DNA of 42,035 nt, taken from NCBI GenBank assembly GCA_023436715.1, contig JAEZIJ010000097.1, forward strand, positions 1 through 42,035. The letters are read 5' to 3'. Both the position numbers and the translations under genes were made by a program. Each line of letters opens with the position of its first letter. The first letter of the stretch is position 1. Below, piece after piece: positions 24,361-33,583 of the stretch. The notes under the pieces were generated by a model. That model made no database searches and was not told the DNA's origin. It saw only the letters and a program-made list of their open reading frames with translations. The stretch is from Acidobacteriota bacterium (GTDB lineage Bacteria > Acidobacteriota > Terriglobia > Bryobacterales > Bryobacteraceae).

Positions 24361-27300
24361 GTGCCCCTTTCGGGTTTCGATCCTCTCATTCGCGAGTGGT
24401 TTTGCACGCGGTTTTCCGCGGTAACCGAACCGCAGAAGCTTGGGTGGCCCAGGGTGCGGTCGGGAGGGGACGTGCTGATTTCGGCTCCGACCGGTTCGGG
24501 CAAGACGCTGGCGGCGTTCCTGATCTGTCTGGACGCGCTGATCCGGCGGGCGCGCTCGGGCGCGCTTCTTGATCAGACCGAGGTTGTTTACGTTTCGCCG
24601 CTCAAGGCGTCGAGCAACGACGTCCGCAAGAACCTCGAGATTCCGCTGGCGGAAATCTCCGCGATGGCGGCCGGGCGTGACATCCCGCTCGCGCCGGTCC
24701 GGGCCGCGTTGCGTACCGGGGATACGACGGCTTGGGAGCGGCAGCAGACGCTGAAGCAGCCGCCGCACGTGCTCGTAACCACGCCGGAATCGTTGTTCAT
24801 TCTGCTCACCACCGAGCGCGGCCGCCGGATGCTCGGGACCACGCGGACCGTGATCGTAGATGAGATCCACGCCGTGGTGGACGATAAGCGCGGTTCGCAT
24901 CTCGCACTCACTCTGGCGCGCCTGGATGCACTCGTTCGGGAGACCGGCGGGCAGCGCCCGCAGCGGATCGGCCTTTCCGCGACGGTGAACCCGCTCGAGG
25001 AGGTGGCGCGCTACCTGAGCGATTCGGCGAAGGTTGTACACGTCGGGCACCGGCGGGAAATGGAGCTTGCGGTCGAGGCCCCGAAAGATGAACTCGGGCC
25101 CGTGGCAAGCAACGAGATGTGGTCGGAAATCTACGACCGCGTCGCCGAACTGATCCGGGCGCATCGTACCACGCTTGTATTCGTGAACACGCGCCGGCTG
25201 AGCGAACGCGTTGCGCACCACCTCGGGGAGCGGTTGGGCGAGGCGGCCGTGCTGCCCCATCATGGCAGTCTCTCGCGGCGGCTCCGGCTGGACGCTGAAG
25301 AGAGGCTGAAGCGCGGCGAACTCCGCGCGGTGGTGGCGACGGCGTCTCTCGAACTCGGCATTGATATCGGAACGGTGGACCTGGTGTGCCAGATCGGATC
25401 GCCGCGCTCGATTGCCGTTGCGCTCCAGCGATTCGGCCGGTCCGGGCACTGGGTGGGCGCGCGGCCGAAAGGACGGCTGTTCGCGACCACGCGGGACGAA
25501 CTGATCGAATGCGCGGCCGTCGTGCGTGCGATCCGGCAAGGCGAGTTGGACCGCCTCGAAATCCCGCAGGTTCCGCTGGACGTGCTGGCCCAGCAAATCG
25601 TGGCGGAGGCGGCCTGCAAGACCTGGACCGAGGACGAGTTGTTCGCGCTTGCGCGCGGGACGTACTCCTACCGCAACCTGAGCCGTTCCGATTTCGATGA
25701 CGTGATCGCGATGATGTCGGAGGGAGTCTCGACGGCGCGCGGCCGGAGTGGGACGCTCCTCCACCGCGACTCGGTGAACGGGCGTGTGCGCGGGCGCCGC
25801 GGGGCGCGGCTGGCGGCGGTCACCTCAGGAGGGGCGATTCCGGACAACGCGAATTACGCGGTCGTGCTGGAGCCCGAGGGCACGACCATCGGCACGGTCG
25901 ATGAGGATTTCGCCGTCGAAAGCATGGCGGGCGAGGTGTTCCTGCTTGGAACGCACTCGTGGCGTATACGCCGGATCGAGCCCGGCCGGATGCGCGTCGA
26001 AGACGCGCAAGGCGCGCCGCCTTCGATTCCGTTCTGGCGCGGGGAAGCGCCGGGGCGCACCGCCGAGCTTTCGCGTGTGTTCTCCGAAGTGCGGGAAGAG
26101 ATCCTGGCGCGCACGCAGGAGGAGGCCGCGAAGTGGTTGGAGGAGTGCTGCGGCCTGGACCGGCGAGGCGCGCTCGAAGCCGTGGAGTATGTCAGGGCGG
26201 GACGGGCCGCGCTCGGCGCGCTGCCGGCGGCGAAAACGGTCGTCGCGGAACGGTTCTTCGATGAGGCGGGCGGGATGCAGCTCGTCATTCACGCTCCGTT
26301 CGGCGCGCGCATCAACCGGGCTTGGGGCCTTGCGCTGAGGAAGCGCTTCTGCCGCACGTTCAATTTCGAGCTGCAAGCTGCGGCGACCGACAACGGCATC
26401 GTCATCTCGCTCGCCGAACAGCACTCATTTCCGCTCGAAGTCGTTTTCGAGTTCGTAAAGCCGGAGACGGTTGAGCACGTGCTGACTCAGGCGTTGCTCG
26501 CCTCGCCGATGTTCACGGCGCGGTGGCGATGGAACGCATCGCGGGCGCTGGCGATTCTGCGGTTCGCAGGCGGGCGCAAGGTGCCCGCGCCGATCATGCG
26601 GATGAAGTCGGATGACCTGCTGGCCGCGGTGTTTCCCGACCAGGCGGCGTGCGCCGAGAACCTCGCGGGCGAGCCCCGGGTTCCCGACCATCCGCTGGTG
26701 AAGGAGACGATCGACAACTGCCTCTACGAAGCGATGGACCTGGAGGGGCTGAGGCGCGTCCTCGAAGGCATACGCTCGGGTGAGATACGGACTGAGGCGG
26801 CCGACACCGCCGAGCCTTCGCCTTTTTCGCACGAAGCGCTGAACTCCAATCCCTATGCCTATCTGGACGACGCTCCGCTCGAGGAGCGGCGTGCGCGCGC
26901 GGTGCAGTTGCGGCGCTCGTTGAAGCCGGATTTAGCCGAGGGAGTGGGCGCGCTCGATGCGGCGGCGATCGCGCTTGTGGCGGAGGAATCCTGGCCGGAC
27001 GTGCGCGATGCCGACGAGCTTCATGACGCGCTTCTGACGCTCTCCGTGTTGCCTCCTGTACCGGAGTGGGAGCAGTGGTTTCCGGAACTGGTCCAGGCAG
27101 GCCGGGCATTCGAGTGGCGGTCGCAATGGATTGCGACGGAACGAATCGACCGCGTGCGCGCGGCTTACGAACAGGAGGACGAAACGGCGGCGGCTGACAT
27201 CCTGCGGGGCTGGCTGGAATCGACGGGGCCGGCAAGAGCGTCGAACCTCGCAGAGCGGTTGAGCATGAACGCCGGGATTGTGGAGCGAGCGCTGGCCCGG

Positions 27301-28428
27301 CTGGAGGCCGAGGGTCAGGTTCTGCGCGGGCAGTTCACTGCCGGGAAAACCGGCGAAACAGAATGGTGTAACCGCAGGCTGTTGGCGCGAATTCACCGCC
27401 TCACGCTGGGGAGGCTGCGCAACGAGATCGAGCCTGTGGCAACTGCGGATTTCCTGCGGTTCCTCCTGCGCTGGCAGCACGTAGGCCGCGGCGCGCAACT
27501 GCACGGCGTGGATGGGACGCTCGAGATCATCCGGCAGTTGCAGGGGTATGAAGCGCCCGCGGGCGCCTGGGAGCGGGAGATCCTGCCGCGCCGCATCGCC
27601 CGGTATACGCCCGATTATCTCGACCGGCTTTGCCTTTCCGGCGAGGTGATGTGGGGACGCCTGTCACCGCATCCGGCATTTGAGGAGGCGGCGGGCAGGC
27701 GCAAAGTGCGTCCGAGCCGGGCGGCGCCGGTGAGCCTTTTCCTGCGCGAGGACGCGGAAGCGCTGCTCGCGAGCGCGCCGCCGCTGGAGGAAAAACGCGC
27801 GAGCCTTTCGCACTCGGGACGCGAGGTGCTTGAGGCCATTGAGAAACGAGGAGCGTCGTTCTTCGCCGAACTGCACCGCGCGACGGGACGGCTGCCTTCC
27901 GAGGTGGAGGATGCGCTTTGGGAACTCGTCGCCGCCGGCCTGGTGACGGCCGACGGGTTTGAGAACCTGCGGTCGCTGATCGACCCGAAGCGGCGTCGCG
28001 GCGAGGGCCGGGGTCGCAGGGCGCGCCCGCGCCACGCTGCCGGACGTTGGGCGCTGCTTCGCCACGGCGCTCCGCCTCCGGATGCTGCTGCCGTGCTGGC
28101 CCGCCAACTTCTACGCCGCTGGGGCGTGGTTTTCCGCGACCTGCTCGCGCGCGAACCGTTGCCGGCGGCGTGGCGCGACCTGCTGATCGAACTTCGCCGG
28201 ATGGAAGCGCGAGGTGAAATCCGCGGAGGCCGCTTCGTCTCGGGCTTCACGGGCGAGCAGTACGCGCTTCCGGAAGCGGTAGACCTGCTGCGAGCCGTGC
28301 GCCGCGCGGGAAAGGCGGGCGAGCAAATCGATATCTCGAACGCAGATCCGCTGAACCTTTCGGGCATCCTGCTGCCCGGCCCGCGAATCAGCGCGCTGGC
28401 GGGCGGCGTGCTCCAACTTCAGTCGTAG
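24361..28428 (+). CDS. lhr: Lhr-family DNA helicase
   Basis: This 1355-residue superfamily 2 helicase has motif I APTGSGKT (42-49), Ia SPLKASSNDV, TPESLFILLT, motif II DEIH (167-170), III LSATV (205-209), PHHGSLSR, TASLELGIDIG and motif VI QRFGRSGH. After the helicase core come the winged-helix and beta-barrel parts of the Lhr core, then an Lhr-type C-terminal extension. The length is between that of mycobacterial and E. coli Lhr (about 1500). Lhr unwinds 3'-tailed DNA/RNA-DNA duplexes and is linked to DNA repair. The start is GTG. The gene stands alone; its stop overlaps the convergent permease stop by 10 bp. Confidence 0.92.
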   Translation: MPLSGFDPLIREWFCTRFSAVTEPQKLGWPRVRSGGDVLISAPTGSGKTLAAFLICLDALIRRARSGALLDQTEVVYVSPLKASSNDVRKNLEIPLAEISAMAAGRDIPLAPVRAALRTGDTTAWERQQTLKQPPHVLVTTPESLFILLTTERGRRMLGTTRTVIVDEIHAVVDDKRGSHLALTLARLDALVRETGGQRPQRIGLSATVNPLEEVARYLSDSAKVVHVGHRREMELAVEAPKDELGPVASNEMWSEIYDRVAELIRAHRTTLVFVNTRRLSERVAHHLGERLGEAAVLPHHGSLSRRLRLDAEERLKRGELRAVVATASLELGIDIGTVDLVCQIGSPRSIAVALQRFGRSGHWVGARPKGRLFATTRDELIECAAVVRAIRQGELDRLEIPQVPLDVLAQQIVAEAACKTWTEDELFALARGTYSYRNLSRSDFDDVIAMMSEGVSTARGRSGTLLHRDSVNGRVRGRRGARLAAVTSGGAIPDNANYAVVLEPEGTTIGTVDEDFAVESMAGEVFLLGTHSWRIRRIEPGRMRVEDAQGAPPSIPFWRGEAPGRTAELSRVFSEVREEILARTQEEAAKWLEECCGLDRRGALEAVEYVRAGRAALGALPAAKTVVAERFFDEAGGMQLVIHAPFGARINRAWGLALRKRFCRTFNFELQAAATDNGIVISLAEQHSFPLEVVFEFVKPETVEHVLTQALLASPMFTARWRWNASRALAILRFAGGRKVPAPIMRMKSDDLLAAVFPDQAACAENLAGEPRVPDHPLVKETIDNCLYEAMDLEGLRRVLEGIRSGEIRTEAADTAEPSPFSHEALNSNPYAYLDDAPLEERRARAVQLRRSLKPDLAEGVGALDAAAIALVAEESWPDVRDADELHDALLTLSVLPPVPEWEQWFPELVQAGRAFEWRSQWIATERIDRVRAAYEQEDETAAADILRGWLESTGPARASNLAERLSMNAGIVERALARLEAEGQVLRGQFTAGKTGETEWCNRRLLARIHRLTLGRLRNEIEPVATADFLRFLLRWQHVGRGAQLHGVDGTLEIIRQLQGYEAPAGAWEREILPRRIARYTPDYLDRLCLSGEVMWGRLSPHPAFEEAAGRRKVRPSRAAPVSLFLREDAEALLASAPPLEEKRASLSHSGREVLEAIEKRGASFFAELHRATGRLPSEVEDALWELVAAGLVTADGFENLRSLIDPKRRRGEGRGRRARPRHAAGRWALLRHGAPPPDAAAVLARQLLRRWGVVFRDLLAREPLPAAWRDLLIELRRMEARGEIRGGRFVSGFTGEQYALPEAVDLLRAVRRAGKAGEQIDISNADPLNLSGILLPGPRISALAGGVLQLQS

Positions 28429-31046
28429 CGCAGAGCCGACATAGGCTCGATGGCAGCCGCGCGGCGCGCGGGAATCGATCCGGCCGCAAGCAAGGCAGCG
28501 ATCAACGCCACGACGCACGAGACCAGCGTGGGCGGGTCCCAAGGGCCGATGCCGAACAGCAGCCTGGACGTAAGCCGGGTTCCCACGAGCGCAAGCGGGA
28601 GGCCGAGCGCTATTCCTATCGCGCCCAACCGAAGCGTCTGCCCCAGAATCAGACGATGCGTCGCGTGACGCGACGCGCCGAGCGCCATGCGGATGCCGAT
28701 CTCACGTGTGCGCTCGGCGACTCCGTGCGCAACCACGCCGTAGAGCCCCACGGCGGTCAACACGAGGCCGATGAATCCGAGCGCGCTAATGAGTTCCGCC
28801 GCGATTTGAGAGCCGCTCGTGGAATAGCGGATCAGGTCCTGCATGGTAGTGATCGTCATTGGGTCCAGCCGCCGATCAATTCCGATGAGCATTTTTCGGG
28901 CCGCCTGTCCAAGAGACGCAGCCGGAACCGAGGTCTCGACGATAAAGGTCAACGAACCGGTCTGATCGCGCCACCAGGGCAGGTACATATAAGGCTCCGG
29001 CAACTCGCCGATGCGGTTCACGGGCGCATCTTTCGCGATGCCGACGATACGATGGTCGCTGCCATCGGGGCTGCCGACGCGGATGATCCGGCCGATGGCG
29101 TCGCCCGCGGGCCAGTAGCGCCGGGCCATGCTGTCGGAGACGACCACGCTGAGCGGGCCACTCGTCTGGTCCGCCTCTTCGAAGGCGCGCCCACGCAGTA
29201 TCGCTATTCCCATTTGCCGGAAGAAATTCGAGCTGACCGCGTTGTGCCGTATCTCCACAGGCGGTTGATTCGCCAGTTCCGGCCGCCCGGGGAACGAAAC
29301 TTTCTGAGCCATTCCGCCTTCCGAAAGGCTCAGCGGAGCGCGCGCGGCGTATGCCACCTCGATAGCGCCGGGGAGCGCCCGGAGGTTCTCCTGCGCCTCC
29401 CTGTAGAGCCTGTTAGGCGCCGAGACCCAGAGCAGAAGCTGCTGCCGTCGGGCGAGGCCGACATCCTGAATTCGCGTGTTCACAAAGCTGCGGAGGAGGA
29501 CTCCCGAAACCGAGACGAGCCCGAGCGACAGGCCGATCTGACAGACCACCAGCCAGTGGCGCAGATTCAGCCCGCGCGCGTGCGATCCAGGTGCTGGCGC
29601 GCCAGGCTTCATCGCGTTCGAGAGGTCGATCCTGGAACCCCGCAGCGCTGGCACGAGGCCAAACAGAACTATAGTGACAACCGAGACGCCCAGGCTGAAA
29701 AGAAGCACACGTTCGTCCAGGTTGAAGCTCAGCGAGGAGTCGGGCGTTCCCACGAACAGCAACGGGGTCGCGCGGATGATCGCTGCCCCGCAGACAATTC
29801 CAACTGCAAGCCCGCCCGCGCCGATCATCGCGCTCTCGGTCATAAGCTGGCGCATGATACGCGGCCGCCCGGCGCCCAGGGCGAGGCGGACCGAGATTTC
29901 CCGCATTCGCGATGCGCCCCGGGCAAGCAACAGATTGGCTACATTGACTGAGCACAGCACCACAACGAGCAGGACGACCGAGAGCAGGATCAGAGCCCCG
30001 GTCCCCGCCATCTTGAGCCGGTACTCGAAATCCGAAATCGCCATCGCGCCGCGTCCCGCGTTGGTCTCCGGCCAAGCCGAAGCGAGGCGGGCGGCGATTC
30101 CTTCGACCTCGGCGCGGACTGACTTCATTAAAGCTCCCCGCGCCGGCCGTCCGAGCACTGCGAACCAGCGGAACTCGCGACTTTCAAAATCACCGCGGCC
30201 GTCCAGCCTGGCCCAGGATCGCGGGGCAAGCCAGACGTCGCGGTCATCGGTCGAATTGGTGTCGCGAAATTCCTTCGGGAGCACGCCGACGACCGCGAGG
30301 ACGACCGGCTGGTTCCTTCCGAACCGGATCGGCTTGCCAATGATGTTAGGATCTGCCCCGAAGCGCCGCACCCAGAAACTGTGGCCGAGGACGACCGGAG
30401 CGTCGCCTGCGCCGTCCGTGTCATCCCCGCCGGCGAACCCACGTCCCAAGACAGGCTTGACACCGAGCACGCGGAAGAAATTCGCGGATACCACCTGCGC
30501 GGAAACCGATTCCATCGTGCCGTCCGGGCGCGGAATTGTGGCGCCGCGCCGCCCGCACGCAATCACGCCTTCCAAAGTCGAGGATTGACGGCTCAACTCC
30601 TGGTATTCGGGCCAGGAAAACTCGTCCGTGGACCCGTTCTTCGTCAGCGAGAACACGCGAATCACATCGGAGGCGCGCGGTACCGCCATGGGCCGGAACC
30701 CGACGCCGTCGATCAGGCTGAAAATCGCCGTGTTCGCGCCGATGCCAATTGCCAGCGAAAGAATTGCAGCCGCGGTGAACGCGGGGCTCCGGCGCAGCGA
30801 CCGAAGTCCGTAGAGGATGTTCCCCCGCAACTCATCAAACAGCCGGAAACCCTCCGCCTCACGGCAGCGCTCCCTCGCCGACTCCCTCGAACCGAATTCA
30901 AGGCGTGCGCGGCGGTCGGCTTCGGCAGAGGACAGGCCCGAGCGGACCAGATCGGCCGCGCGCCGTTCGATGTGAAACTCCATCTCCTCGGCCATCTCGC
31001 GCTCGAAGCGGGAGCGCCGGAAAAACTTCCGAAGTCGAGGGCCCAT
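28419..31046 (-). CDS. ADOP-type ABC permease (duplicated FtsX/MacB-like)
   Basis: In this 875-residue protein the cytoplasmic N-terminal ADOP extension (FRRSRFEREMAEEMEFHIERRA, then RARLEFG) is followed by GLRSLRRSPAFTAAAILSLAIGIGANTAIF, the first helix and MacB-type periplasmic domain. A first FtsX unit follows (NVANLLLARGASRMREISVRLALGAGR), then a second periplasmic domain and a second FtsX unit (VAERTREIGIRMALGASRH). This permease class lacks a neighbouring ATPase gene ('orphan') and is very expanded in Acidobacteriota. It starts 3 bp after the PadR stop, with GAGGAGG about 9 nt before its ATG. The substrate is unknown. Confidence 0.9.
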   Translation of the reverse strand: MGPRLRKFFRRSRFEREMAEEMEFHIERRAADLVRSGLSSAEADRRARLEFGSRESARERCREAEGFRLFDELRGNILYGLRSLRRSPAFTAAAILSLAIGIGANTAIFSLIDGVGFRPMAVPRASDVIRVFSLTKNGSTDEFSWPEYQELSRQSSTLEGVIACGRRGATIPRPDGTMESVSAQVVSANFFRVLGVKPVLGRGFAGGDDTDGAGDAPVVLGHSFWVRRFGADPNIIGKPIRFGRNQPVVLAVVGVLPKEFRDTNSTDDRDVWLAPRSWARLDGRGDFESREFRWFAVLGRPARGALMKSVRAEVEGIAARLASAWPETNAGRGAMAISDFEYRLKMAGTGALILLSVVLLVVVLCSVNVANLLLARGASRMREISVRLALGAGRPRIMRQLMTESAMIGAGGLAVGIVCGAAIIRATPLLFVGTPDSSLSFNLDERVLLFSLGVSVVTIVLFGLVPALRGSRIDLSNAMKPGAPAPGSHARGLNLRHWLVVCQIGLSLGLVSVSGVLLRSFVNTRIQDVGLARRQQLLLWVSAPNRLYREAQENLRALPGAIEVAYAARAPLSLSEGGMAQKVSFPGRPELANQPPVEIRHNAVSSNFFRQMGIAILRGRAFEEADQTSGPLSVVVSDSMARRYWPAGDAIGRIIRVGSPDGSDHRIVGIAKDAPVNRIGELPEPYMYLPWWRDQTGSLTFIVETSVPAASLGQAARKMLIGIDRRLDPMTITTMQDLIRYSTSGSQIAAELISALGFIGLVLTAVGLYGVVAHGVAERTREIGIRMALGASRHATHRLILGQTLRLGAIGIALGLPLALVGTRLTSRLLFGIGPWDPPTLVSCVVALIAALLAAGSIPARRAAAIEPMSALRYD

Positions 31047-31049
31047 GGC

Positions 31050-31391
31050 TCATGCCTCCTCGGGCGTTGCGCTGAGCGCGGATTGCATCGCCGCAACCAG
31101 ACGGTTCCAGCCCGCCTCTTCCGCGCGCAGGCGCTTGCGGCCCGCGGCCGTGAGGCTGTAATACTTGGCGCGACGGTTGTTTTCCGAAACGCCCCATTCG
31201 GTATTCAGCAGATTCTGGCGTTCGAGGCGGTAAAGCGCCGGATAGAGCGCGCCTTGCTCGATGGCCAGCGCGCCGCCGGAAATCTGCTCGATGCGGAGCA
31301 GAATGCCGTATCCGTGCAGAGCCCCAAGCGAGACGGCTTTGAGGATCAGCAAATCGAGGGTGCCGGGGAGGAGATCGGCTTCTTCGGGCAT
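31050..31391 (-). CDS. PadR-family transcriptional regulator
   Basis: This 113-residue protein has an N-terminal winged helix (LLPGTLDLLILKAVSLGALHGYG) with the PadR pattern GALYPALYRLERQNLL and a wing KYYSLTAAGRKRL. The C-terminal dimer helix is short, as in the ADOP-linked PadR group. It is cotranscribed with the permease and likely represses the pair by binding the inverted repeats in its own promoter (31403-31459). AGGAGA lies 9 nt before the start. Confidence 0.92.
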   Translation of the reverse strand: MPEEADLLPGTLDLLILKAVSLGALHGYGILLRIEQISGGALAIEQGALYPALYRLERQNLLNTEWGVSENNRRAKYYSLTAAGRKRLRAEEAGWNRLVAAMQSALSATPEEA

Positions 31392-31402
31392 TTGTCTTGG
31401 TC

Positions 31403-31459
31403 TCCTAACTAATCTAGGAAAGACGATTATGGGCCTGCTCTCCTAAGTTGTCAAGGAGA
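31403..31459 (-). promoter_or_regulatory. PadR-permease promoter with two inverted repeats
   Basis: On the minus strand TTGACA (31449-31454) and CATAAT (31426-31431) are separated by 17 bp, an almost consensus sigma-70 promoter. TCTCCT-N9-AGGAGA (31439-31459) straddles the -35 box. TCCTA-N7-TAGGA (31403-31419) lies between the start point and the gene. TCTCCTAA starts both repeats, 38 bp apart. Autorepression by the PadR protein is inferred. The inner repeat also supplies the ribosome-binding AGGAGA. Confidence 0.75.
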
Positions 31460-31526
31460 ATGAAAGTCCATTAAGCGGCGACTGCCGCAAGTCATGCTAA
31501 CGTAAAGGGTTCTGGGTGAAGTTCCG

Positions 31527-31700
31527 ATGTGGTATCCAACTAAAATTCAGTGGCTCGTAATTTGGCTGGCGACCGTGGCCTGCCTGCTCGCCTTCCTGTC
31601 TACCGATCCGAATCCGAAGGCACTGCTCGTCCCCTGCATGATGATCGGCGTACTCTTCCTGTGGCACGCCACAGGCAGCCCGAACGACACGGAAGAGTAA
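31527..31700 (+). CDS. Small two-helix membrane protein
   Basis: This 57-codon open frame starts MWYPTKIQWLVIWLATVACL and continues with LAFLSTDPNPKALLVPCMMI and GVLFLWHATGSPNDTEE. It shows two hydrophobic helices with a short polar turn (STDPNPK) and an acidic tail; third-position G/C is high apart from the first codons, as in real genes here. No homologue is recognised. It lies alone between the divergent PadR promoter and the convergent RtcB gene. Coding is likely but not proven. Confidence 0.55.
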   Translation: MWYPTKIQWLVIWLATVACLLAFLSTDPNPKALLVPCMMIGVLFLWHATGSPNDTEE

Positions 31701-31716
31701 GGGCCGCTCAGCCCTT
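31699..31716. terminator. Possible bidirectional hairpin
   Basis: AAGGGC-N6-GCCCTT lies at 31699-31716, between and overlapping the stops of the small membrane protein gene (plus) and rtcB (minus). There is no long T-run on either side, so this is a weak candidate terminator. Confidence 0.3.
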
Positions 31717-33138
31717 GATTACGCCCATCGGGCGCAGGCGGGCCACCTTCTGAGCCAACCCCGCCTGGTGGACGACCTCGATCACCTCGTCTACATCCTT
31801 GTAGGCTTCGGGGATCTCCTCGAGGATTCCGTCGCGAGTCTCGCTGCGAACGAGGATGCCCTGCTCCTCGAGCTTGCGCTGAACTTCGCGCGCGTCGCGC
31901 CCCTTGCGCGCGGCCGTGCGGCTCATGAGTCTGCCAGCGCCGTGACACACGCTTCCAAACGTCTCCCGCATCGCCCCCTCCGCGCCAACCAGCACCCACG
32001 ACGCGGTGCCCATGCTGCCTGGCACAAGAACGGGCTGGCCGATGTGCCGGTAGGCCGGCGGCAGGTCGCGGTGAAGAGGTGGAAAAGCGCGCGTCGCGCC
32101 CTTGCGATGCACCAGGACGTCGTGCGGGTCCCCGTTGATGCGATGACGCTCGCGCTTGGCGATGTTGTGGCAGACGTCGTAGATCATGTCGATGCGCGTG
32201 GCTTCGCCGAAGATGCGCCGGAAAGAACCGCGCAGGAAATGGAGAATCGCCTGCCGGTTGGCCCATGCGAAATTCGCCGAGGCGCGCATCGCGGCCAGAT
32301 AGGCTTGCCCCTCCGGCGATTGCGTCGGCACGCAGGCGAGTTGTCGGTCTGGGAGCGTGATGCCGTAGCGCTTCATGGCGGCGCCCATCTGGGCCAGGTA
32401 ATCGGTGCAGACCTGGTGTCCGAGCCCGCGCGATCCGCAGTGAATCAGCACGACCGCCTGGTCCTCCTCGATGCCCATAGCGCGTGCGGCCTCGGCATCG
32501 AACACCTTCTCTACGCGCTGCACTTCGAGGAAGTGATTGCCGCTGCCGAGCGTGCCGAGTTGCGGGCGGCCGCGCTCTTCCGCGCGGCTGGAAACGTGCG
32601 CGGGATCGGCGCCAGCAAGGCAGCCGCACTCTTCGGTGAACTCGGTGTCGCGCGGCTCGCCGTAGCCGTTATCGACCATCCAGCGCGCGCCTTTGACGAG
32701 CACCTGTTCGAGTTGATGCTTGCCGATGCGCACGGGACCTTCGCCGCCCGTCCCGCAGGGCACGTCTCGAAAGACCTGATTCACCAGGTCGCGCATCCGC
32801 GGGCGTACCTCGCCGGCTGAAAGCGATGTCCGCACGAGGCGCACGCCGCAGTTGATATCAAAACCCACGCCGCCCGGCGAGACCACGCCGGATTCCCAGT
32901 CCGTCGCAGCTACGCCGCCGATGGGAAATCCGTAGCCCTGATGTATGTCGGGCATGGCGAGGCTGTGGCCGGCGATGCCGGGCAGCGTCGCCACGTTCAT
33001 GGCCTGTTCGAGCGACAGATCCTTACGGATTTGCCCGATCAGCCGTTCGTTCGCGTAGACGACGACATCCGTTCTCATCCCGCGGCGTTCATCGCGCCGA
33101 ACGCGCACGCGCACGTTGTCGATGCGTTCCAGTTCCAT
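31708..33138 (-). CDS. rtcB: RtcB RNA-splicing ligase
   Basis: This 476-residue GTP- and Mn-dependent RNA ligase joins 2',3'-cyclic phosphate (or 3'-phosphate) ends to 5'-OH ends. Visible motifs are MPDIHQGYGFPIG, the metal site GVGFDINCGVR (Asp94, Cys97), LGSGNHFLEVQ, LIHCGSRGLGHQV, and SVCHGAGRLMSR, whose His is the guanylylated residue. It ends with RPMGVIKG. The start at 33138 (MELERIDNVRV) fits the family N-terminus and lies 10 bp after the archease stop; an ATG at 33189 would overlap archease. The gene is coupled with archease, its activator. Confidence 0.95.
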   Translation of the reverse strand: MELERIDNVRVRVRRDERRGMRTDVVVYANERLIGQIRKDLSLEQAMNVATLPGIAGHSLAMPDIHQGYGFPIGGVAATDWESGVVSPGGVGFDINCGVRLVRTSLSAGEVRPRMRDLVNQVFRDVPCGTGGEGPVRIGKHQLEQVLVKGARWMVDNGYGEPRDTEFTEECGCLAGADPAHVSSRAEERGRPQLGTLGSGNHFLEVQRVEKVFDAEAARAMGIEEDQAVVLIHCGSRGLGHQVCTDYLAQMGAAMKRYGITLPDRQLACVPTQSPEGQAYLAAMRASANFAWANRQAILHFLRGSFRRIFGEATRIDMIYDVCHNIAKRERHRINGDPHDVLVHRKGATRAFPPLHRDLPPAYRHIGQPVLVPGSMGTASWVLVGAEGAMRETFGSVCHGAGRLMSRTAARKGRDAREVQRKLEEQGILVRSETRDGILEEIPEAYKDVDEVIEVVHQAGLAQKVARLRPMGVIKG

Positions 33139-33148
33139 GTGGATCGGA

Positions 33149-33559
33149 TCAGATATCGAGGAAAACTTCGGCCCACCAGCCATGCTCATCCTCCCAGACT
33201 CTGAGTTGGTGGTAGGTAACTCCCTTAATCAATAGTTTCGCATGGTGGCGTTCGGGGCTCCTCGGTTCTCCGAGAGCGTGGCCGGTGACGCGGCGCGGCG
33301 TGAGTTCCCGGACCTCGAACCGGCGCATGGCGATGTGCCTGCCGTCCAGCCAGAACAGCACCTCGCTCAGCCAGTTCACGAGCAGCGATTCCACGTCTTC
33401 GCCCACTGCCGCAAGCGGGTACGGCTGCTTCGGCGAGACTTCGTCAACCTCAAGCGCGATCGAGACCAGGGCCTCCGCCGCACTTTGGAACAGCTCCTCC
33501 AGCGTGCTTCCGTGCGCTCGGAAGCCGATATCCGCCGTGTGCTCGAGAATTTCAAACAT
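33149..33559 (-). CDS. Archease
   Basis: This 136-residue protein has the archease signature FEILEHTADIGFRAHGSTLE, LFQSAAEAL, LLVNWLSEVLFWLDG and a C-terminal YHQLRVWEDEHGWWAEVFLDI. Archease speeds guanylylation and multiple turnover of RtcB. The start at 33559 is chosen because the N-terminus then matches the family; the frame is open to 33877, but that part overlaps the four-hairpin element and the MFS gene. It lies directly upstream of rtcB. Confidence 0.93.
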   Translation of the reverse strand: MFEILEHTADIGFRAHGSTLEELFQSAAEALVSIALEVDEVSPKQPYPLAAVGEDVESLLVNWLSEVLFWLDGRHIAMRRFEVRELTPRRVTGHALGEPRSPERHHAKLLIKGVTYHQLRVWEDEHGWWAEVFLDI

Positions 33560-33583
33560 TGTCTGATGCCTGAGGGACCCAGA

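Noticed and set aside
24220..25764. 514-codon open frame on the minus strand opposite the helicase
   Set aside because: It is antisense to clear helicase motifs I-VI, is rich in Arg/Pro/His as expected for a high-GC shadow frame, and shows no recognisable domain.
31547..32629. 360-codon minus-strand frame within rtcB
   Set aside because: It is another frame of the RtcB gene, which has all catalytic motifs.
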